64,000 nt of DNA from Zeugodacus cucurbitae. Its lineage: Eukaryota; Arthropoda; Insecta; Diptera; Tephritidae. Below the pieces are notes generated by a model. The model was given only the letters and a program-made list of their open reading frames with translations. It searched no databases and was not told where the DNA came from. A program made the position numbers and the translations under genes. The stretch spans positions 33,594,001 through 33,658,000 of the forward strand of contig NC_071669.1 in the NCBI RefSeq assembly GCF_028554725.1, written 5' to 3'. Position 1 is the first letter of the stretch, and the number at the start of each line of letters is the position of its first letter. Below, piece by piece: positions 41,521-64,000 of the stretch.

Positions 41521-42245
41521 CAAGTAAGGAAAGGTTAAGTTCGGTGCAACCGAACATTTTATACTCTCGCAATTTATTTATGAAATTTTATTAAGATAAC
41601 ACAATTTGACCCACATATTCGGCATAAAGTCCAATAGAATAACGATAATTATCATAAATCGTTTAATATATGAGGGCTGAGGTAATTCCTGAACCGATTT
41701 CAACCGATATATGCGGAATAAAGCCCACCGTATTTTTGTAAAAACTATAATTAGGGAGCTAAGGAAATTGATGACTTGATTTATTAACTGATCCCACCTA
41801 TTTTTTTTTGTGTTTATATAGCTTTATTGATTTGCGAGATATGTATAAAAAATTTATTTGGGTGCGAAGCCACACCCACTTTATCAAAAATACTACAGCC
41901 AAATATGTCCCTTCCTAGTGTAATCCCTTGTGTCTAATTTTACTTTAGTAGCTTCATTTATGGTTTAGTTATCGCACTTCATATGTTTTCGATTTTCACC
42001 ATTTTGTGGGCGTGGCAGTGGTTCAATTTCGCCCATCAGCAATACCAACCTTCTCATAGTGCGAAAGAATATGTGTACCAGTTTCATTAAGATACCTCCA
42101 TTTTTACTCAAGTTATCGCTTGAACAGACGGACCGACAGATATCCGGATTTCAAATCTCCTCGTCACTGATAACTATGGTATATTAGTTTTAGGTGTAAC
42201 AAACAACCGTTATGTGAACAAAACTATCGCAACAAAGTTGCTAAG
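41521..42245 (+). repeat. Family S dispersed repeat, shorter copy
   Basis: Starts 'caagtaaggaaaggttaagttcggtgcaaccgaacattttatactctcgc' and ends 'gttatgtgaacaaaactatcgcaacaaagttgctaagag'. Internally deleted relative to 57796-58793. Contains 'gggcgtggcagtgg' and 'gacggaccgacagatatccgg'. Confidence 0.8.
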
Positions 42246-42374
42246 AGATCGATTAAAAGGATTTTTCACGAAGAAATTTTATTAACTTTCCTCCAAGCAA
42301 ATCTAATTATCTACATAATCCTAAACATAAAGATCGTACATCCGTTATAAAACATAATCTATGTACATATGTAT

Positions 42375-42840
42375 ATTATATTTCTCTATATATAAATGAA
42401 ACCCCTTTTCCGTTGTCACGACATAGCATGAAAACTGCTGGACCGATTTCACTAATTTTTTTTGTGTGTATTCCAGGGGGATTAAGGATGGTTCTTACGG
42501 AGAGAAAATTAAAAAAAAAATGGCCTGAAAAAGTCTAAAATTCACATTTTTCTGATCTCCCATACAAACAACTTGTATTCTATATGTAGATATAAAAACG
42601 AATTGCTGTTCGTTAGTCTCGCAAAAAGTCGAGAACTGCCACACCGATCTGGCTAATTTTTGTCTTGAAATATTCGAGCTTGGCCAAGAAAGGTTTAAAA
42701 AGTAAGTAATTATAGAAAAATTGCGCGGAAGATTACAATAACAGAACTTTATATGAGTTGACAGCAAAATTAAAAAAAAATAGAAAACAAAAAATATTAA
42801 TATTTTGAAGGTAGTCATTGTTGCTTTGTTAATATATTAT
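42375..42840 (+). repeat. Possible Helitron-like or other non-coding repeat, two diverged units
   Basis: Two successive units: 'ctatatataaatgaaacc...gaaaactgctggaccgatttcactaatttttttt' and 'gtagatataaaaacgaatt...gagaactgccacaccgatctggctaattttt'. Such 'gaactgctggaccgatttcactaatt' phrases are widespread in insect non-autonomous repeats. The class is not established here. The 107-codon minus ORF spans both units and is not convincing. Confidence 0.35.
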
Positions 42841-42892
42841 TGTCATTGTTCAATTGTATAAGATTGTGTCGATAGCCCAAAACAAATTGTAA

Positions 42893-43087
42893 CAAGTAAT
42901 GAAAGGGTAAGTTTGGGTGCAACCGAACATTTTATACTCTCGGAATTTATTAAGGTAATTTTATTAAGATATAACACACTATACTGACCCATATTTTCAT
43001 AAAGAAGAATAGAATAACGAAAATCATCATATATTGTATATGAGGACCGTCGTAATTCCTGAACCGGTTTCACTCATTTTCACCATC
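42893..43087 (+). repeat. Family S dispersed repeat, truncated
   Basis: Starts 'caagtaatgaaagggtaagtttgggtgcaaccgaacattttatactctcgg'. Continues to 'cctgaaccggtttcactcattttcacc' and is cut at about 43087, where a different element end ('gcataacgggaatagggg') begins. Confidence 0.75.
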
Positions 43088-43290
43088 AAAGCATAACGGG
43101 AATAGGGGCAACTTGGCAACCTGTTATTAGGCACTCAAACTATACATTCGGCATTGAAATTACTCCTAAATTGCAAATCAACGAAACACCAGTTTGCAAA
43201 GTCGCCAAAAATAGCGCTATAGCGAAGATTCTCCAGATATACAAGTTGATAATTTGGGAAGTGCGGCGTATAAAAACTCGCTTATTTATA
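43088..43290. other. Solo element end and unclassified flank
   Basis: 'aacgggaatagggg' at 43094-43107 resembles the terminal repeat of the 26770-27724 element. The rest contains 'gcggcgtataaaaactcgc', a TATA-like string of unknown meaning. No gene recognised. Confidence 0.35.
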
Positions 43291-43833
43291 CAGTATACTC
43301 TCGAAAAGTAAATTCTCAGAAAGTAAATAATCGCGGAAAAGTTAATCACCTTTAAGATTACACATGCACCTCGAAAAAGTACATTTTTTAATTTACTTTT
43401 CAGAGAGTGTGATAAAAAATTCGAAACGAAGCAAGCAGCGTTGTTTACGATGTTGCAAAAACAACACCGAAGTGCGACATTTTCCTTTGCGGGTAACACA
43501 GCTGCAACAACCTCCACCTGTACGTCACTCCCTCACTCCCAGGGTCACGACAGCAACACCAAGACATACCCCACTCTTACAATTTAACTGCAACGGGCTC
43601 CAGAGTAAGATCGAGGAGATAGCTGATTTTATGAGTCGGGAAGACATATCAATAGCTGCGGTCCAAGAAACCAAGTTAAACAGCCACTCAGACCTTCTGA
43701 GTTGTGCAGGTTTCAACGTTTTACGTAAAGATCGCGAGCGAGATAGTGGTGGTGGCCTAGAATTCATATTACACAACACCGTGCAATATCGTCTTATCGA
43801 AGGTGACATCGACCGCAGGGACTCTATCCTAGA

Positions 43834-44751
43834 ATGTCAGGGTATAGCTTCCGGTCAGGCGATGTCGAGCTCGAAATATTTAATATATACATCCCCCCAG
43901 TTACAAGTTGCCCAACAGGATATCACCCGAATATTAGTGCGCTACTTCGTGGTGAAAACCGACTGGTACTTGGCGACTTTAACGCGCACCACGATCTTTG
44001 GCATTCTTGCCTGTCAAATGATCGCAGAGGGATGGAGCTGGCAGAACAGATAGACGATTCGACATTCTGCACAATGAATGACGAAGCTCCCACCAGAATT
44101 ATGAGCACCTGCAGCAGCTCGCCAGACATCACAATTGCTAGCGGTGGTCTGATAAACAGCATAACATGGCGACCTATGCTAACTCTTGCATCAGACCATC
44201 TTCCCATAATTATCTCGATTGAAAAACTTCCAGACTTTATTTCCGCGGACAACCGCACTTATGTTAACTTTAACAAAGCTAACTGGGACGGCTTCACGGA
44301 ATTCACCGAGAATGCCTTCGCCGCTCTTCCCATTCCTACGGACGTAATCGTTGGCGAACGTCAATTCCGCAAGGTGATCACCGATGCTACTGCTCGTTTC
44401 ATACCAGCCGGAAGAATTGCTAATATGCGTCCTAATTTCCCGGCTGAAGCGGCAGTTTTAGCAAATCAGCGTGACTCCTTACGCCACGTCGATCCCTGTG
44501 ATCCCCGCATAAGGGATCTCAATTTGGAGATTCGACAACTGGTAAATAACTATAAGCGGACGAAATGGGTAGAGCACTTGAAGTCCTGCAATCTTTCCAC
44601 TGGCGTGAGCAAGCTCTGGTCAACCGTCAAATCCCTGTCAAACCCGAGGAGACATGACGACCGAGTTGAAATTCAATTCGGCAGCCATGCCTCCTCGGAC
44701 CCGGAGAGGTGCGCGAGCTATTTTAGCCGACAATTCATACTGCACCCCTAG
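43834..44751 (+). pseudogene. LINE 'A' endonuclease domain ORF
   Basis: 305 codons. Central motifs are LVLGDFNAHHDLWHSCLSND and LTLASDHLPIIISIEKL, the catalytic Asp/Asn and SDH signatures of AP-type LINE endonucleases. The N-terminal endonuclease motifs (FNCNGLQ, AVQETKL) are in the preceding frame at 43364-44053, so a frameshift near 43850 separates them. The downstream RT start is in a third frame (44794-45168). Not functional as it stands. Confidence 0.8.
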
Positions 44752-44793
44752 GTTGACAAGGCTAAAAGACGTGTCACCAGACGGCTGCGCAGA

Positions 44794-45168
44794 ATGCGAA
44801 ACAACGGCGCGCCACTTGTTTTCACCAGTGGGGAGGTTCAGGAGGTCATCAGGAAGACAAAGTCCTCCAAAGCCATTGGCCCTGACGGAATAAATTCTTT
44901 AATGTTAAAACACCTAGGTTCAACGGGAGTAGAATTTCTCGCCAAAGTACTCAATTTGTCGCTAACCACTCTTAAAATACCCGATATGTGGAAAATCGGA
45001 AGAGTGGTTCCACTACTGAAACCTGGGAAACCCGCCAACCAAGGGGAGTCCTATACTCTTTGTATACCCAATGAACCCTACTCATCTAACACCCTCTCCC
45101 TTTGGTCCAACCCTGTCGAAACAGCACGTTTCCTGGGCCTCCCGTTAGATGATTTCGACGACAACTAG
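44794..45168 (+). pseudogene. LINE 'A' RT start fused to C-terminal tail by deletion
   Basis: 124 codons. Opens with FTSGEVQEVIRKTKSSKAIG, PDGINSLMLKHLG and VVPLLKPGKPANQGESY, the first RT blocks. It then passes directly into ETARFLGLPLDDFDDN, the element's C-terminus. The catalytic YADD region is gone. Confidence 0.8.
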
Positions 45169-45631
45169 ACTTAAGTTTCTCTTTTCAGGCAGGGATGGAT
45201 AACCGTTACAACAACAACAACAACAACAACATGTTGCAAAAACAGTTACTCTCTTGTTTATCGCGTCTTTTTAGTAAATAAACTCTCCTACTTGATCCAC
45301 TGGTTTAAAAATGAAAACGATGCAAATCAGGTGTCAGACTTTTTGAATTGTCGTACAAAAATGGTCAGAAAATATATTGCAAAAGAAAAAAACAAAATAA
45401 TATTCAAGATTTTTTCTCTTCGTAGTAAATACATATGTATGTATGTAAAATATGTTTTTCATGTAAATCCATATGTTTTATTGAAGCAAATAAATGAATG
45501 AATTTTTTAAGTTTAAAAATGCATTTAATATTATAAAAACAGATAATTTATGTATATATTTGGAAAAGTAAATTATTCGAAAAAGAAAATTACCCAAAAT
45601 ACCAATCGATTTACTTTTCGAGAGTATACTG

Positions 45632-46200
45632 TACATACAAGTGTTTTTGCAACAAGATCAAACTGCGATTGTAGAAGCAGTTGCTAGATATTGGAATTGG
45701 TAAGGTCACAGTTGTCACCTCGATGGATTAATAACATTTCAAACAGATTTCTGTCTCTTTCCGGACATAAAACAACAATATAATACCCATAATTGGCCGA
45801 GTGAACGAGCAATATTGGTCGCATAAATCAAAGATGTCGTCGATGTCAATGCGACAATTTAGAATTTCGTTACAGAGCTGACACAGATACAAATTAGGAT
45901 GACGTAGCCAACTATCCCAAAAGATTTTTATAATCATTGGAATTGCCTGAATTATCACCACTTAATTATTCATTTAAAAGTAGCATCAGTTTCCATAATG
46001 CTGTATAACATAAATCAACCAAACCAATTGTTAATATTTATTTTAATAGTTTCTTTTAGATTGTTTTGAAAAAAAGTATAATTCTAACTACCATATGATT
46101 CGGAAGAAATGTAAACTACAACATTAACTAAAGAAGCTGTTGATGACTGCCATTTTCATAATATTTTCATGATATTTTAGGAGTATATTGGTTAGAAGTA
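45632..46200. other. 3' flank of Prps
   Basis: Presumed Prps 3' UTR on the minus strand nearest 46200, with a poly-A signal candidate AATAAA (plus-strand tttatt at 46037-46042), about 160 bases beyond the stop. Bases 45650-45960 contain a 77-codon minus-strand ORF that I do not recognise. Confidence 0.5.
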
Positions 46201-63031
<16,831 letters not shown>

Positions 63032-63113
63032 CTATTTATTGATAAAAAAATACAAAAAATTACATAAGCATAAATTAGGAAATAATTATAATTTTACACT
63101 ATATGGTAAAATC

Positions 63114-63590
63114 GGATTTTTTCTGAGTATTGTACCAAACTAATTTTTCCGGGAGATTGGGTCATAAGTATAAAATGTGTATTCTTCGACTTCCAAAATT
63201 AGCCTCCAAAATCGAAATATTTGGATTCGAAAATCGAAAAGAGTATTTAAAAGAAATATTAATTACAGTTAATTAAGCTTATCCGAAAAGTTGTGTACAC
63301 CTTTGAATTAAGAGGAAAATGTAGATTACATATATCCATATTTTGGATATTTTAGCAACTATATTCTGCAATTAATAATATAAATAAATATAATTTAAAA
63401 AAATCAAATAACACGCTTTTAAACCTTATCAAAATTTAAAAAATTTAAAAGAATTCTTACTATAAGTCGACAATTAATTATACTATTGGTTAAAAAGCAC
63501 CCCACGCTTGTAATCGAAAATCGGAGATTTCACCTTTTTCACTTTTGACTCAATCTCCCGGAAAAAAATATTGTGGTCCAATACCCAGTC
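63114..63590. mobile_element. Inverted-repeat element (MITE), about 475 bp
   Basis: Left 'gagtattgtaccaaactaatttttccgggagattgggtcat' mirrors right 'gactcaatctcccggaaaaaaatattgtggtccaatacccag' when reversed. Interior is AT-rich with no ORF. Confidence 0.6.
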
Positions 63591-63881
63591 GAGTGTTTTA
63601 CAGTGTTATTAAATGAAAAATTCTTCATTTTAAAATTAATTTAAAGAAAACATTTCAAAATAATTAATAATATTTAGTCGCAATATATAATGGCCGACGT
63701 TTTACATAGTAAAACTATGTTTTGTTATTGACTTCGTTCTCAGCGAACGAATCCAAGAACAAAATGATTGTTCCGCGTTGGCAATATTTTAATTAAATCA
63801 AGTGTAAAAGATTAAAAAACTTCAAACAAATACGTATGTATAAATAGATATTAGATACATTTTCAATGTAAAAAGAACAAG

Positions 63882-64000
63882 AAAGGAAGGGCTAAGGAAG
63901 GGGTGTAATAGAACATTTTATAGTCTCGCATTTTTTGATTGCGGAAACAGGTTTAAAATACCGAACAGGTTCACGATTGGGTTCAATTATAACAACAACA
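63882..64000 (+). repeat. Family S dispersed repeat, cut by window end
   Basis: 'caagaaaggaagggctaaggaaggggtgtaatagaacattttatagtctcgc' matches the family S leader with several substitutions. It then departs after about 60 bases, so it may be truncated anyway. Confidence 0.6.

Larger units (their letters stand above)
43464..45232 (+). mobile_element. Jockey/I-group LINE 'A', copy 2, 5'-truncated and internally deleted
   Basis: Flanked by a 14-bp target duplication, ATGTTGCAAAAACA, at 43450-43463 and 45233-45246, which defines the insertion inside the pogo-like element. Encodes an endonuclease (LQFNCNGLQSKIEEIADFMS, VLGDFNAHHDLWH, SDHLPIIISIE) and the start of a reverse transcriptase (KSSKAIGPDGINSLMLKHLG, GRVVPLLKPGKPANQGESY). 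It then jumps to the C-terminal tail FLGLPLDDFDDN and ends in (AAC)n. Same family as 30168-31935. Confidence 0.88.
43291..45631. mobile_element. pogo-like inverted-repeat element interrupted by a LINE
   Basis: Ends CAGTATACTCTCGAAAAGTAAAT (43291-43313) and its exact reverse complement (45609-45631), each flanked by TA. Without the LINE at 43464-45232 the element would be about 560 bp. An additional copy of 'aatttacttttcagagagtgtg' lies internally at 43390-43411. A 69-codon ORF near the right side (45292-45501) shows no clear similarity. Type inferred from TIR form and TA duplication. Confidence 0.8.
63032..64000 (-). other. Prps intron, left part, running off the window
   Basis: No further Prps exon is visible up to 64000. 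Paired phrases 'gattttttctgagtattgtaccaaactaatttttccgggagattg' (63114-63160) and, inverted, 'caatctcccggaaaaaaatattgtggtccaatacccag' (63551-63588) mark an inverted-repeat element of about 475 bp with TIRs near 30 bp. A family S copy begins at 63882. Confidence 0.6.

Noticed and set aside
45292..45501. 69-codon ORF in the right part of the pogo-like element as a transposase remnant
   Set aside because: It sits in the right place, but the residues do not convincingly match any part of a pogo-type transposase.

Overview
The window is nuclear DNA of a higher dipteran. Compact introns with GT..AG ends sit beside introns swollen by transposable elements (TEs), base composition is AT-rich, and the TEs are typical of flies. 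A tephritid fruit fly is my inference, not a proof: there is a rosa-like mariner with DD41D spacing (rosa was described from a Ceratitis fly) and abundant RTE- and Jockey-type LINEs. There is no bacterial, organellar or viral gene set, no CRISPR array, and I saw no tRNA or rRNA gene.

Three host genes can be supported. (1) Ubc4, a UBE2K-type E2 ubiquitin-conjugating enzyme with a UBA domain, is on the plus strand at 8175-29662. Its five exons give a complete 199-residue protein, and intron 2 alone is 14.3 kb. (2) Prps, ribose-phosphate pyrophosphokinase, is on the minus strand at 46201-63031. Five coding exons are visible, and the N-terminal part (about 100 codons) lies beyond the right edge. 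(3) An intronless SPEF1-like calponin-homology gene is on the plus strand at 59944-60657, nested inside a Prps intron on the opposite strand.

Nearly everything else is mobile DNA, much of it nested. 0-8 kb: unclassified dispersed repeats, a coding-like relic, a copia-type LTR and MITEs. Ubc4 introns: an RTE 3' fragment; a Tc1-like element with long inverted repeats (11488-13140, TA on both sides); an 8.2 kb I-type LINE (13238-21425, 12-bp target-site duplication) that has itself taken in a second LINE and then been tandemly duplicated over about 1.45 kb; a 510-bp MITE; a pogo/Tigger-like relic; a nested foldback; and a 955-bp inverted-repeat element with a small Myb/SANT-like ORF. 30-46 kb: a Jockey-like LINE with a 2A-like motif and two PHD-like fingers, an RTE copy, Tc1 relics, the rosa-like mariner, copies of a dispersed repeat ('family S') and a pogo-like element split by a LINE. 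Prps introns: two RTE copies in inverted orientation, further transposase relics, the nested SPEF1-like gene and more family S copies.

I found no convincing new multi-gene system. The most unusual object is the chimeric LINE, where one 1222-codon ORF reads endonuclease, reverse transcriptase, half an RNase H and then a second, unrelated reverse transcriptase. Next are the nested SPEF1-like gene, the 2A/PHD LINE head, the conserved non-coding family S, and the inverted RTE pair that would fold into long dsRNA in Prps pre-mRNA.
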